Shown piece after piece: positions 6,216 through 14,667 of a DNA stretch of 22,244 bases. The notes under the pieces were generated by a model. That model was not told the origin of the DNA. It did not search any database and worked only from the letters and a program-made list of their open reading frames with translations. Made by a program: the position numbers and the translations under genes. Positions within the stretch are counted from its first letter, which is position 1. Every line of letters starts with the position of its first letter. Source of the DNA: an uncultured Oscillospiraceae bacterium (GTDB lineage Bacteria; Bacillota; Clostridia; Oscillospirales; Oscillospiraceae); assembly GCA_900752305.1 (NCBI GenBank), contig CAADUV010000061.1, positions 1 through 22,244 of the forward strand, in the 5' to 3' direction.

Positions 6216-6889
6216 GGTTCTGCCTCCTGGAGCACATAGCCCACCATGCGCAGGGTCTTGATGGCAACTCTGCTTTTCAAATGCTTGAGTTTTTTTCGCA
6301 GAAAGGAGATGTACACTTCCACGTTGTTATCCTCCGCCTCGGACTCGTATCCCCACACGGAGAGGAGCAGCTGTTCCTTGGTCACCACCTTACCGCTGTT
6401 GGCCATCAGCTTCTCCATCATGGAGAACTCTTTCTTGCTCAGCCGCACCGACCGTTCTCCGCAGGAGAGCTGGCAGGTGTCCAGCTCCAACCGCAGGTCA
6501 CCGAACGCCAATGCGTTATCCACAGCATCGGTGTTCCGGCGGGTGATGGCGCGGATACAGGCCAGCAGCTCGTTGCTGTCAAAGGGCTTGGTCAGATAGT
6601 AGTCCGCACCGGAGTCCAAGCCGTTGATGCGATCCTCCACCTCCGTCCGCGCCGTCAGCATGAGCACCGGGGTCTTGTCCCCCCCCTTCCGCAGCGCATG
6701 TACGATCTCATAGCCGTTGCGTTTGGGCAGCATCACGTCCAGCAGGATCACGTCATAGATGCCGGACAGGGCGTTGTCCAGCCCTTCCTCCCCGTCATAG
6801 GCGATGTCCGCCCCGTAGTTGTGCGCCTCCATCAAATCGGCCAACGTCTGCGCCAAACGCCGCTCGTCCTCTACAATGAGCACCCGCAC
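6212..6889 (-). CDS. OmpR/PhoB-family response regulator
   Basis: 225 residues from the preferred start. The receiver domain covers residues 1-~115 with acidic residues at 7-8, phosphoacceptor Asp51 (ILLDVMLP), and the LTKPF lysine motif. The winged-helix DNA-binding domain covers about 125-220 (the KEFSMMEKLMANSGKVVTKEQL segment and the final MVGYVLQ hairpin). An upstream GTG at 6898 abuts the GGGAGG sequence. The GTG at 6889 has an 8-nt gap and gives the classic MRVLIVEDE start, so it is chosen. Its partner kinase overlaps its stop codon. A C/G run at about 6679-6687 encodes Gly-Gly in RKGGDKTP and looks normal for the family. Confidence 0.95.
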   Translation of the reverse strand: MRVLIVEDERRLAQTLADLMEAHNYGADIAYDGEEGLDNALSGIYDVILLDVMLPKRNGYEIVHALRKGGDKTPVLMLTARTEVEDRINGLDSGADYYLTKPFDSNELLACIRAITRRNTDAVDNALAFGDLRLELDTCQLSCGERSVRLSKKEFSMMEKLMANSGKVVTKEQLLLSVWGYESEAEDNNVEVYISFLRKKLKHLKSRVAIKTLRMVGYVLQEAEP

Positions 6890-6915
6890 GCCGATCACCT
6901 CCCTCGTTTTTCTCT

Positions 6916-6944
6916 ATTTTACCCGTTTCCCGGACGATACGCAA
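6916..6944 (-). promoter_or_regulatory. Promoter of the two-component operon
   Basis: On the minus strand the -35 box TTGCGT (6944-6939) and -10 box TAAAAT (6921-6916) are spaced exactly 17 bp. The -35 box begins where the terminator hairpin of the preceding operon ends, giving a compact terminator-promoter junction. Confidence 0.65.
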
Positions 6945-6970
6945 GGCCGGACGGCATCCCGTCCGGCCTT
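6943..6970 (-). terminator. Terminator hairpin of the Gld-like ABC operon
   Basis: AAGGCCGGACGG (6943-6954) and CCGTCCGGCCTT (6959-6970) form a perfect 12-bp GC-rich stem with a 4-nt loop, 7 bp after the DUF4340 stop codon. There is almost no U-tract, so termination may be partial and allow some read-through into the two-component genes. Confidence 0.6.
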
Positions 6971-6977
6971 GTCCCCG

Positions 6978-8060
6978 TCAAGACGCAGTATCCGCCTGCG
7001 CTTCGTTGTAATCTGCCGACGCCTGGGCGTAGCCCTTCTGTGCGCCTGCCAAAACCTGTTCCAACTTGGAGACAGAGATACGATAAATTTCCGTCTTGTC
7101 CCCATTCAGGGTGGCGTAACGGCACTGGGTGCCATCGCTGTCCTTGGTGGTCTTGCCCAGTTCCAGCGTCACCGTCTGTTTTCGGTTGCTGTCGTCCTGG
7201 TAGACCATCTTGAGCACGGCGGTGGGGTCGTCCAGCCCGTACTGTTTTAAGTTTTTGGGCTGGAAGTCCGCCAGACTGTCAAAGGACAAGCCAGTCACCT
7301 CGGTACGCAACGCAGACAGATACGCCTCCTCGGTCACATCCACCTCGCCGGTCAAGTACCAGTGGTACTCCACCTCCGGTTCCGCCGCCTCCGCAGAGCT
7401 GCTGCCGTCCGCACTGGAATCACCGGTGTCCTCGTTCTCTACTTCTACGCCACGAATCTCCAGTTTACTGGTCAGTTTCCCTTGCAGTGTCACCGACTGG
7501 AGATTGCTGCTGGACAGGGTGGGGAACTGCGCCAGAGACGCCCAGGCGTAGAGATCCTGGCTGAGATGACTTTGTACGTCCGAAGAGATGGTGTAGATGG
7601 ACTCTTCGTCCTTCTTCTGGGCGTAATACAGCTCCCCAGAAGCGCTGCCCAGATAGAGGGTCGCGCTGTTCCCCTCCTTGTCGGTCAGCTCCACCCACTG
7701 TTTGGGCTTTTCCAAGCCGTAGGCGGACAGGTCATCCTCCACAGCAATCTCCCGCTCCGCCGTCAAGGACGTGAGGGTGTCCACAAAGGTATCCACCGTA
7801 TCGCTGTTCAAGGGGAAATCTGATTCATCCGCGCTGACCCAGCTCTCCCCGGACTTCTCAAAGGTGATGGTGTCCGTCCCATTGGAATAGGTCAGCTTGG
7901 TGGGGTCCTCTACCAAATCCACATGGATGACTGCTGCCTCGGCCTCTGCTTCCTCCTGGGCGGTCCGCCAGCGGTTCCAGCAGAACGCCGCCACAAACAA
8001 GGCCACAGCCACTGCTAAGAGTAGGAGCAGCCAGCGCAATTGTCGTTTCTTCTTCGCCAT
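6978..8060 (-). CDS. DUF4340 membrane-anchored protein
   Basis: 360 residues. A single N-terminal transmembrane helix (about 10-28, after the basic KKKRQLRW) leads to a long extracytoplasmic region. That region contains repeats of the DUF4340 type, with segments such as SGESWVSADESDFPLNSD, AYGLEKP and YGLDDPTAVLKMVY. A low-complexity Ser/Asp/Glu-rich insert lies at about residues 210-230. A GTG at 8066 is in frame but is only 1 nt from GGAGG. The ATG at 8060 has a 7-nt gap and is preferred. This family habitually sits beside GldG-like proteins and ABC-2 exporters, as here, and is the last gene of that operon. Its molecular function is not known. Confidence 0.88.
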   Translation of the reverse strand: MAKKKRQLRWLLLLLAVAVALFVAAFCWNRWRTAQEEAEAEAAVIHVDLVEDPTKLTYSNGTDTITFEKSGESWVSADESDFPLNSDTVDTFVDTLTSLTAEREIAVEDDLSAYGLEKPKQWVELTDKEGNSATLYLGSASGELYYAQKKDEESIYTISSDVQSHLSQDLYAWASLAQFPTLSSSNLQSVTLQGKLTSKLEIRGVEVENEDTGDSSADGSSSAEAAEPEVEYHWYLTGEVDVTEEAYLSALRTEVTGLSFDSLADFQPKNLKQYGLDDPTAVLKMVYQDDSNRKQTVTLELGKTTKDSDGTQCRYATLNGDKTEIYRISVSKLEQVLAGAQKGYAQASADYNEAQADTAS

Positions 8061-8072
8061 ATCCACCCCTCC

Positions 8073-9596
8073 TTACAGCTTTCTCCGCTTCCGCCAGACC
8101 ACAAAGCCGCCGATGAGTACCACCAAGGGCAGCACCACCAGATAGAGCAGGCTCCAGGTTCCGGCGTGAGTGATGGTATTGGTGACCGTCTCCAGGCTCT
8201 TAGCCGGGATAGAGATGTTACTGGTGACCCCGACCGCGCAGGTCAGCGTGTTCAGGTAGAGGGTCAGGTTACACACCGCGTCGCCGAACTGCGTATTGAT
8301 GGTGTCGTCCACCAGGCTGTTGGCAGTGATGACAGTCAGACGGGAGACAATATCCGTATCCTCCTCTGCGTCATCTGCATCCTCTGCACTGCTGTCTGCC
8401 TCGTCAGTATCCGTTTGTTCTGTAGCATCGGTGGTCTTCTGCCCCACCACTTCGCTGGCAGTAGCCCCCACCACGTACTTGCCCTCGGTGTAGTCCTGTT
8501 CACTGACCACGCTCAGACCTTTGTCTGTGGTCGTCAGGAAGGGAGTCACGGTGATGGTGTCCCGTTTGGCGTCCACCTGCTTCATGGCCAACGCTTGGTT
8601 GACCAGGGCCAGGTCATCGGTGGTCAAGGAGCCTGCCACCTCGGTGCCCACGTCCAGTTCTGGGAAGAAGGTCAGGTAGCTGTTTGCCGCCGTGTAATAA
8701 CGCTGGGTGTCGCCAGCGTAGCCGCCGGTGAGCGACAGGCCGTATTCCTTCATCAGGCTGTCCAGATTGGGGTGGTCAAAGTCCTGGCTGGACAGGATGA
8801 GAGAGACTTGACCGCCGCTCTTCAGGTAGGTGCGGATGAGCTTCAGTTCGTCCTTGGCCAAATCCTTGGTGGGCTGGTTGATGAGCAGGATTTTGCAATC
8901 ATCCGGAATCTTCCCCTCCCGCAGCAGACTCAGCTCCTCCGTCTTAAAGTGGCTCTTGGTCATCCGCTGGGTCAGCTGAGTGCCCAGGGACACCTCGCCG
9001 TGGTTGGTCAGGGTGTAGATCTGGTAGCTGGTGCTGGACACCACCGCATCAATGGCGCTGGTCAGCTGGCCGTCTCCGTCGAACTTGGTGTAGGTCGAGC
9101 CGCCGGAGTAGTAGCTGGAATAGTAGTCGGGCACCAGGATGTCGTCAAAGGAGATGGTGTAGGTCTGGTCCTTCCCCTCGCACTGGACGATGATGGAGTT
9201 GGCCTCGCAGTCATACTCGGTCAGGGCGGAGGGGTAGGCCACCGGGTCGATGGTCTCCATGGTCACCTGGTCGGACTGCGCCGTGTACAGGTCTAGGAAG
9301 CGACTGATGCGGCTGTCGATCTTGTCCGGCTCGGCCACCACCACCAGGTGGATCTTTTCTTTCAGGTTGGCGAGATACTCCTTGGTGGTGTCAGAAATCT
9401 CATAGATCTTCGTGGTGGACAGGTCGAACTGCCGCACCTTGGTCGGCAGTAGCCCCACCGCCAGGTTGAACAGGATGACGATGGCCACCACAATGGCGAT
9501 CATGCCGGTGGACATGAGACCGTTTCTGCCTCTGGCCGTCCGCAGAATGCTCTGCTTTTCCTGGGAAATGTCCTTTTGTTTCTTGCGCAATGCCAT
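8073..9596 (-). CDS. GldG-like ABC transporter auxiliary protein
   Basis: 507 residues with one transmembrane helix near the N-terminus (about 28-50), a large extracytoplasmic domain, and a second helix near the C-terminus (about 480-500) followed by a basic tail (WRKRRKL). The pattern VRQFDLSTTKIYEISDTTKEYL followed by a glutamine-amidotransferase-like fold (ILLINQPTKDLAKDELKLI) is typical of GldG / ABC_transp_aux proteins. An acidic Asp/Glu/Thr-rich linker of about 40 residues occurs near 395-430. ATG at 9596 follows AGGAGG by 7 nt, and the gene is 12 nt after the permease. The relatives work with a GldF-type permease and GldA-type ATPase. In non-gliding Firmicutes their cargo is unknown. 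Confidence 0.87.
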   Translation of the reverse strand: MALRKKQKDISQEKQSILRTARGRNGLMSTGMIAIVVAIVILFNLAVGLLPTKVRQFDLSTTKIYEISDTTKEYLANLKEKIHLVVVAEPDKIDSRISRFLDLYTAQSDQVTMETIDPVAYPSALTEYDCEANSIIVQCEGKDQTYTISFDDILVPDYYSSYYSGGSTYTKFDGDGQLTSAIDAVVSSTSYQIYTLTNHGEVSLGTQLTQRMTKSHFKTEELSLLREGKIPDDCKILLINQPTKDLAKDELKLIRTYLKSGGQVSLILSSQDFDHPNLDSLMKEYGLSLTGGYAGDTQRYYTAANSYLTFFPELDVGTEVAGSLTTDDLALVNQALAMKQVDAKRDTITVTPFLTTTDKGLSVVSEQDYTEGKYVVGATASEVVGQKTTDATEQTDTDEADSSAEDADDAEEDTDIVSRLTVITANSLVDDTINTQFGDAVCNLTLYLNTLTCAVGVTSNISIPAKSLETVTNTITHAGTWSLLYLVVLPLVVLIGGFVVWRKRRKL

Positions 9597-9608
9597 GTCT
9601 CCACCTCC

Positions 9609-10487
9609 TCAATTCCAGCGGCGGCGCTGGATCATCTGCACCGTCAAAAAGAGCATCAACGCCGTCAGGGACAGGTAGAGCAGCAGGCCGCTCAGGTCGA
9701 AGAGGGTGTTGGATGCGAAGTTGGTCAGCACTCCGGTCAGGGAGAAGGTGCCCAACAGGTTGGGAAGCAGGCTCTCAAAGAGGGTGGAATCCACCACATA
9801 GCACACGATGGCCGCCACGGCGCAGACGCCGCCCACGACACCGCCGATGATGCCGTTGGCCGTCAAGTGGTAGACCAAGCACCCCAGCGCCACCGCGCAG
9901 AGAAGCACCCCCACCAGGTTCCCCGCCGCGGCAGTGGGCAGGAAATCCACGATGCCGTCCCACATATAGAGCAAGATGAGCACCCCAGCGGTGGCCACGG
10001 CTGCAATGACCTGGCTCTCGGTCAGGGCGGAGAGGAGCAGGCCGATGGAGAGGAACAGACACCCCATGAGGAAGAAGGCCAGGATGGTGGCGTAGTCCGA
10101 CTGGAAGTAGACCACTCCGCTGCTGCCGCTGGCGATCTTCAGAATCAGAGGACAGAGACAGAAGAGCACACAAGGCACGGCGAACACGGTGGCCATAGCG
10201 GCGAACTTCCCCAACACCACGCCGGTGACGGACACGGGCGCGGTGAGCAACAGCTGGTCGGTGCGGTTCTTCCGCTCCTCTGCCAGGGAACGCATGGTCA
10301 GCAGGGGGACGACCAGGATGAGCAGGAAGGACGCGGCGTTCAGCGCCGTGGCAAACCCGGGCGTGCCTTGGTACAGGTTGTAGGCCATGAAGTACAGCCC
10401 CACCACCGCCAGCAAAAAGGCAGTCGCGACACACCCGGTCATGGAGTGGGCATAGGCGGCCAGCTCTCGTTTATAAATCGCTTTCAT
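9609..10487 (-). CDS. ABC-2 type permease (GldF-like)
   Basis: 292 residues with six predicted transmembrane helices, one near the N-terminus (about 18-38) and one at the very C-terminus before QRRRWN. The cytoplasmic segment TMRSLAEERKNRTDQLLLTAPVS is the characteristic coupling region of ABC-2 permeases of the GldF/NosY group. The start codon overlaps the end of the ATPase gene by 17 bp and is preceded by GGAGG, so it is translationally coupled. Together with the ATPase it should form the membrane part of an exporter or membrane-remodelling complex. Substrate unknown. Confidence 0.9.
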   Translation of the reverse strand: MKAIYKRELAAYAHSMTGCVATAFLLAVVGLYFMAYNLYQGTPGFATALNAASFLLILVVPLLTMRSLAEERKNRTDQLLLTAPVSVTGVVLGKFAAMATVFAVPCVLFCLCPLILKIASGSSGVVYFQSDYATILAFFLMGCLFLSIGLLLSALTESQVIAAVATAGVLILLYMWDGIVDFLPTAAAGNLVGVLLCAVALGCLVYHLTANGIIGGVVGGVCAVAAIVCYVVDSTLFESLLPNLLGTFSLTGVLTNFASNTLFDLSGLLLYLSLTALMLFLTVQMIQRRRWN

Positions 10488-11505
10488 CGGGTACCTCCTT
10501 TCCCTCGTCCACGGAAACCACAGCCACCGGCTCCGTCGCCTTCCTCCGCCAACGCAGGCGGCTGGGCTTGGCCGGGGCCTGGGGCTGCTCTTGGGTCAGA
10601 CCCAGGAAGATCTGTTCCAGGCTGGTCTCATCCAAGTGGAAGTCCAACAGGGGCAGTCCTGCCTGGGCAAAGGCGAAGAACAGCGCCTCTCTGGGGTCCT
10701 CCCCTTCCAGCTGCAGCGTTCCGTGAGTCAGTTCCCCGTCCTGGGTCACTTCTGCACTTTGCACGCCAGGCGTCTGGGACAAAATTCGTTCCACCTGTCC
10801 CTTGTCCCCCTTGGCCGTCAGCAGCAGACGCCGACCGCCCAGCTGTTCCTCCAGCCCCTCCGGGGTGTCGTTGGCCAGGAGCTTGCCGTGGTGCAGGATG
10901 ATGATCTGGTCACAGACCGCCTGCACCTCGGACAGGATGTGGGAGCTTAAAATGACCGTATGCTCTTTGGCTAGGTTGTGGATGAGGCTGCGCACCTCGA
11001 TGATCTGCTTGGGGTCCAACCCTACGGTGGGTTCGTCCAAAATCAAAATAGGCGGATACCCCAAAATGGCCTGAGCCAGTCCCACCCGCTGGCGGTAGCC
11101 CTTGGACAGGTTGCCGATGAGCCGGCTCTGCACCGGTTCCAACTGGGTCATGGCGATGACCTCCCGAAGCTGATGCTCCTGCTGTTCCAGAGGCACTTTT
11201 TTCAGCTGGGCACAGAAGGCCAGGTACTCCTCCACTGTCATGTCGGTGTACAGGGGCGGCTGCTCCGGCAGGTAGCCGATGCAGGCTTTGGCCTCCTCCG
11301 GCTCGTCCAAGATGCTGTGGCCGTTGACCACCACATCCCCTTCCGTGGCGCTGAGATACCCAGTCATGATATTCATGGTGGTGGATTTCCCCGCCCCATT
11401 GGGGCCTAGAAAGCCGTACACTTTGCCCATCTCCAAGGTCAGGTTCAAGTGATCCACCGCCAGGTGATCGCCGTAGCGCTTGACCAGATTCCTGATTTCA
11501 ATCAC
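10471..11505 (-). CDS. ABC transporter ATP-binding protein (GldA-like)
   Basis: 344 residues from the chosen start. Walker A GPNGAGKST (34-42), Q-loop region near YLPEQPP (~79), signature LSKGYRQR (133-140), Walker B ILILDEP (153-159) and switch histidine H189 (LSSHIL) are all intact, so it should hydrolyse ATP. The last ~130 residues are an accessory domain ending in a Pro/Lys/Arg-rich tail. The frame extends about 56 codons upstream, but the GTG at 11505 (protein begins MIEIRNLVKRYG) has AAGGAGG 8 nt before it and begins exactly where the family begins. First gene of the four-gene Gld-like operon. It is divergent from the pyrophosphatase gene; I could not pick out a convincing promoter for it in 11506-11640. 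Confidence 0.93.
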   Translation of the reverse strand: MIEIRNLVKRYGDHLAVDHLNLTLEMGKVYGFLGPNGAGKSTTMNIMTGYLSATEGDVVVNGHSILDEPEEAKACIGYLPEQPPLYTDMTVEEYLAFCAQLKKVPLEQQEHQLREVIAMTQLEPVQSRLIGNLSKGYRQRVGLAQAILGYPPILILDEPTVGLDPKQIIEVRSLIHNLAKEHTVILSSHILSEVQAVCDQIIILHHGKLLANDTPEGLEEQLGGRRLLLTAKGDKGQVERILSQTPGVQSAEVTQDGELTHGTLQLEGEDPREALFFAFAQAGLPLLDFHLDETSLEQIFLGLTQEQPQAPAKPSRLRWRRKATEPVAVVSVDEGKEVPDESDL

Positions 11506-11639
11506 GGTCTTTTCCTCCTTTGGTATCAAGCTGACTTGGGATAAGCATATGCGCCAAAGCTGAAAACTGTCTGAAAACTTCCGTCCGCCCCGTTTTCCTT
11601 TTCTCCAATTCGCCAGTGGTATCTGTGCTGTGGACATGA

Positions 11640-11645
11640 TATAAT
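11640..11645 (+). promoter_or_regulatory. Extended -10 promoter of the pyrophosphatase gene
   Basis: TGATATAAT (TG dinucleotide plus perfect TATAAT) lies 82 bp upstream of the start codon. No good -35 box is visible, as is common with extended -10 promoters. Confidence 0.6.
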
Positions 11646-11727
11646 AAAAATGTGAAACAATTCCAGCATTCACATTCCGATTCTACCGCCGTTTCTGCTT
11701 CCGCAGACGACAAAAAGGAGTGCAACT

Positions 11728-12264
11728 ATGGCAAATTTATGGCATGACGTTTCCCCCGATCGACTGAGACCGGATGACTTCATCGCAGTCATCGAGATCG
11801 AGAAGGGGTCCAAGTCCAAGTACGAACTGGACAAGAGCACTGGCGCTATCATCCTCGATCGCGTCCTCTACACCTCCACCCACTACCCTGCCAACTACGG
11901 CTTCATCCCACGCACCTACGCCGATGACAACGACCCATTGGACGTGCTGGTGCTGTGCAGTGAGCCGATTCTGCCTATGAGCCTGGTCCAGTGCTACCCC
12001 ATCGGCGTCTTCACCATGCTGGATCAGGGCAAGCTGGATGAGAAGATCATCGCCATCCCCTTCAAGGACCCCAACAACAACGTGTACAAGGACATTTCCG
12101 AGCTGCCGGAGCATATGTTCCGGGAAATGAGCCACTTCTTCTCCGTCTACAAGACCCTGGAGGGCAAAGAGACCGTCGTGGGTGACCCCCAGGGTGCTGA
12201 CCAGGCCAAGGAAGTCATCCAGAAGTGTCTGAACGCCTACATCGACAAATTTTGCCGCGGATGA
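11728..12264 (+). CDS. ppa: Inorganic pyrophosphatase, family I
   Basis: 178 residues, the normal length of the bacterial family I enzyme. It hydrolyses pyrophosphate to phosphate in the cytoplasm, pulling biosynthetic reactions forward. The signature DDNDPLDVLVL (metal-binding aspartates), the substrate-binding KGSKSKYE segment, LYTSTHYPANYGFIP, and the later IIAIPFKDP are all present, so it should be active. ATG at 11728 follows AAGGAG with a 7-nt gap. It is a single-gene unit with its own promoter and a strong terminator. Family I rather than family II (Mn-dependent) enzyme is notable only because many clostridia use family II or membrane pyrophosphatases. Confidence 0.96.
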   Translation: MANLWHDVSPDRLRPDDFIAVIEIEKGSKSKYELDKSTGAIILDRVLYTSTHYPANYGFIPRTYADDNDPLDVLVLCSEPILPMSLVQCYPIGVFTMLDQGKLDEKIIAIPFKDPNNNVYKDISELPEHMFREMSHFFSVYKTLEGKETVVGDPQGADQAKEVIQKCLNAYIDKFCRG

Positions 12265-12290
12265 GTCCGCTTTCTCCCCATAAACGCAAC

Positions 12291-12321
12291 AAAAAAACCG
12301 TGCATTTCTGCACGGTTTTTT
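12291..12321. terminator. Bidirectional terminator between ppa and recD2
   Basis: ACCGTGCA (12297-12304) and TGCACGGT (12309-12316) form an 8-bp stem with a 4-nt loop, flanked by seven A on the left and six T on the right. It serves the convergent pyrophosphatase (+) and helicase (-) genes. Confidence 0.9.
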
Positions 12322-12330
12322 CTTATCCTG

Positions 12331-14631
12331 TTACGCCCAGGGATTTTCCGGCTCCAGCTCCTGTTCCTGGAGCAGATCCAGTACCCGTTTGGAGCGCAGC
12401 GGGTTCTCCCCGCCGCCGTTCATCAGTCTCGCCCGCAGGCCGCTGTACCGCCTGGCCTGGCGGTCGTTGGCGATCATCGCACCCAAAATGCTCTCATCGC
12501 CTACCACGATGAACAGCTCCTTCGCCCTGGTGATGGCGGTATAGAGCACCCCGCGGGTCATCAGCATGGGCGCACCGCTGTTGACCGCCAAGATGACTGC
12601 TCGGTACTCGCTGCCCTGGGCCTTGTGGACGGTCATGGCGTAGGCCAGTTCCAATTCCACCAGCATATCCCCGGTGTACTCCACCAGCCGTCCTTCAAAG
12701 TTGACGGTGAGCAATCCGGCGTCCGGCTGAATCTCCGTGATGACGCCGATGTCGCCGTTGAAAACGCCCATGCCGCCCTTCAGGCCGTCCTCTTCCCGCC
12801 ACATAATATCGTAATTGTTTTTCACCTGCATCACCCGGTCTCCCTCCCGGAAGACCACAGAACCGCGCTTGCGCTCCTGCTTTTCCGGGGCAGGCGGGTT
12901 CAGCGCCGCCTGGAGCATGGCGTTGAGCTGGGTGGTGCCGGTGGCGTATTTTCGGGTGGGGGAGAGCACCTGGATCTGATCCGCCGGGATGCCCATATTC
13001 TTAGGCAGACGGGTCAGGCACAGCTCCACGATGGTCTGAGCCGTCCGCTCCGGCTGGAGGCGGCGGAGGAAGAAAAAGTCCTTGTTCTTGTTGTCCAGCC
13101 CCGGCATGATGCCCTGGTTGACCAAGTGGGCGTTGCGGATGATGGCGGACTGCTGGGCCTGGCGGAAGATCTCGGTCAGACGCACCACCGGCACGATGCC
13201 GCTGCGGATCAGGTGGTCAAAGAGCCGACCCGGCCCTACGCTGGGCAGCTGATCCGGGTCGCCCACCAGCACCAGGCGGCACTCGTTCTTCATGGCCCGC
13301 AGCAGCGCCGCCATCAGGGGGATGTCCACCATGGACACCTCGTCCACGATGATGGCCTGGGCGTCCAACTGCTCCTCCTCGTCCTTGGAGAAGGCCAGCT
13401 GCCCCTTTTCCGGGTCGTAGCCCGCTCCCAACAGACGATGGATGGTGGTCGCTTCGGTGCCGCACAGCTCGCTGAGCCGTTTGGCCGCGCGGCCGGTGGG
13501 GGCTGCCAGGGCGGTTTCCAGACCCATGGCCTCGAACAAGCCCAAAATGCCTCGCAGGGACGTGGTCTTACCGGTGCCAGGCCCACCGGTGAGCAGCATG
13601 ATCTGCACCCGTCCGGCCAGCTCCACCGCCTCCCGCTGCTGTTCCGCGTAGCACACCCCTTGCTCCTGCTCCACCCGAGCCACCAGCTTGGGGATGCCCT
13701 CCGGCGGATGCAGCTCCCGCTGGCACATCTCGGTGACGCGCCAGGCGATGTACTGTTCTGCCTCATATAAATCCTGTCGGTAGACCGCATCCACTCCGGC
13801 CACGTGCTCGCAGACCACCCGTTCCTGAAACTCCAACGCCTCCAAGCCTTCCGCCAACAGGTCGCCAGGAATGTGCTCCGCCCCGTTGGAGAGCAGCCGA
13901 CTGGCCGCCGCCAGGAGCTTGTCCATGGGCAGGAACACGTGTCCCAAGTCCAGGTTGTGGGTCAGGGTGTACAGCAGCCCCGCCTGGATGCGCTGGGGGT
14001 CGTCCCAGGCCACCCCGATAGAGGCAGCCATGTGGTCGGTCTTCTGGAAGTCCACGCCGTATTCCGGGTCGGTCAAGAGGTACGGGTCTGCCCGCAACAG
14101 GTCTACCGCCCCCTGACCATAGGTACGCCACAGCTTCAGCCCCAGCTCCACCGGCAGTCCGGCGCCGGTCAAAAACTCCATGAGCACCCGCATCCCGGCC
14201 TTTTGCAGAAAGTCACCCTGAATCTCAATGGCACGCTTCCGGGAAATGCCCTTCATCTGCGCCAACCGCTCCGGCTGGGACTCCAGGACGGAAAAGGTCT
14301 CCTCTCCGAACTCCTTCACCAGCCGTTCGGCCAGCTTGGGACCGATGCCCTTGATGACGCCGGAGGCTAAGTAGCGATAGATCCCTTGCTTTTCGCTGGG
14401 CATCTGTCGCTGCGCCCGTTCCGCCTTGAACTGGCGACCGAAGTTAGGGTGATCCGTCCAGCTGCCCTCTAAGATCACCTGTTCCCCCTGGGTCACCTGG
14501 GGCAGGATGCCCACGGCGGTGACCTCCTCCTGGCCGGTCTTCAGCCGCAGGACGGTGTAGCCGTTTTCTTTATTTTGAAAGATCACATGGCTGACCGTAC
14601 CGGTCAGCTGGGTCTGTCCTTTGCCTTCCAT
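12331..14631 (-). CDS. recD2: RecD2-type SF1B DNA helicase
   Basis: 766 residues, close to the usual 740-850 of RecD2. RecD2 is a 5'-3' helicase that acts without RecBC in Firmicutes and Deinococcus, in replication-fork and mismatch-repair-related DNA maintenance. The N-terminal OB-like domain is at about 1-75. Helix-hairpin-helix units are at about 85-135 (GVIKGIGPKLAERLV, LAQMKGISRKRA). The helicase core has Walker A GGPGTGKTT (349-357), Walker B IIVDEVSM (427-434), motif III LVGDPDQLPSVGPG (~456-470), and C-terminal motifs VFNGDIG, AMTVHKAQGSE and TAITRAK. All core motifs are intact. ATG at 14631 is preceded by AGAGGG. It follows the alaX gene by 36 bp and probably shares its promoter. Confidence 0.95.
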   Translation of the reverse strand: MEGKGQTQLTGTVSHVIFQNKENGYTVLRLKTGQEEVTAVGILPQVTQGEQVILEGSWTDHPNFGRQFKAERAQRQMPSEKQGIYRYLASGVIKGIGPKLAERLVKEFGEETFSVLESQPERLAQMKGISRKRAIEIQGDFLQKAGMRVLMEFLTGAGLPVELGLKLWRTYGQGAVDLLRADPYLLTDPEYGVDFQKTDHMAASIGVAWDDPQRIQAGLLYTLTHNLDLGHVFLPMDKLLAAASRLLSNGAEHIPGDLLAEGLEALEFQERVVCEHVAGVDAVYRQDLYEAEQYIAWRVTEMCQRELHPPEGIPKLVARVEQEQGVCYAEQQREAVELAGRVQIMLLTGGPGTGKTTSLRGILGLFEAMGLETALAAPTGRAAKRLSELCGTEATTIHRLLGAGYDPEKGQLAFSKDEEEQLDAQAIIVDEVSMVDIPLMAALLRAMKNECRLVLVGDPDQLPSVGPGRLFDHLIRSGIVPVVRLTEIFRQAQQSAIIRNAHLVNQGIMPGLDNKNKDFFFLRRLQPERTAQTIVELCLTRLPKNMGIPADQIQVLSPTRKYATGTTQLNAMLQAALNPPAPEKQERKRGSVVFREGDRVMQVKNNYDIMWREEDGLKGGMGVFNGDIGVITEIQPDAGLLTVNFEGRLVEYTGDMLVELELAYAMTVHKAQGSEYRAVILAVNSGAPMLMTRGVLYTAITRAKELFIVVGDESILGAMIANDRQARRYSGLRARLMNGGGENPLRSKRVLDLLQEQELEPENPWA

Positions 14632-14667
14632 GAGGCGTTCCCTCTCTTCCTGCTGGGTGTTGTTCTG

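Noticed and set aside
8040..10901. Long plus-strand open frames opposite the GldG-like, permease and ATPase genes
   Set aside because: Low-complexity His/Gln/Gly/Arg-rich translations with no start signals; the minus-strand genes have clear motifs and ribosome binding sites.
11506..11673. Longer N-terminus for the ABC ATPase
   Set aside because: The GTG at 11505 has a strong ribosome binding site and coincides with the start of the nucleotide-binding fold; the upstream residues show no family similarity.
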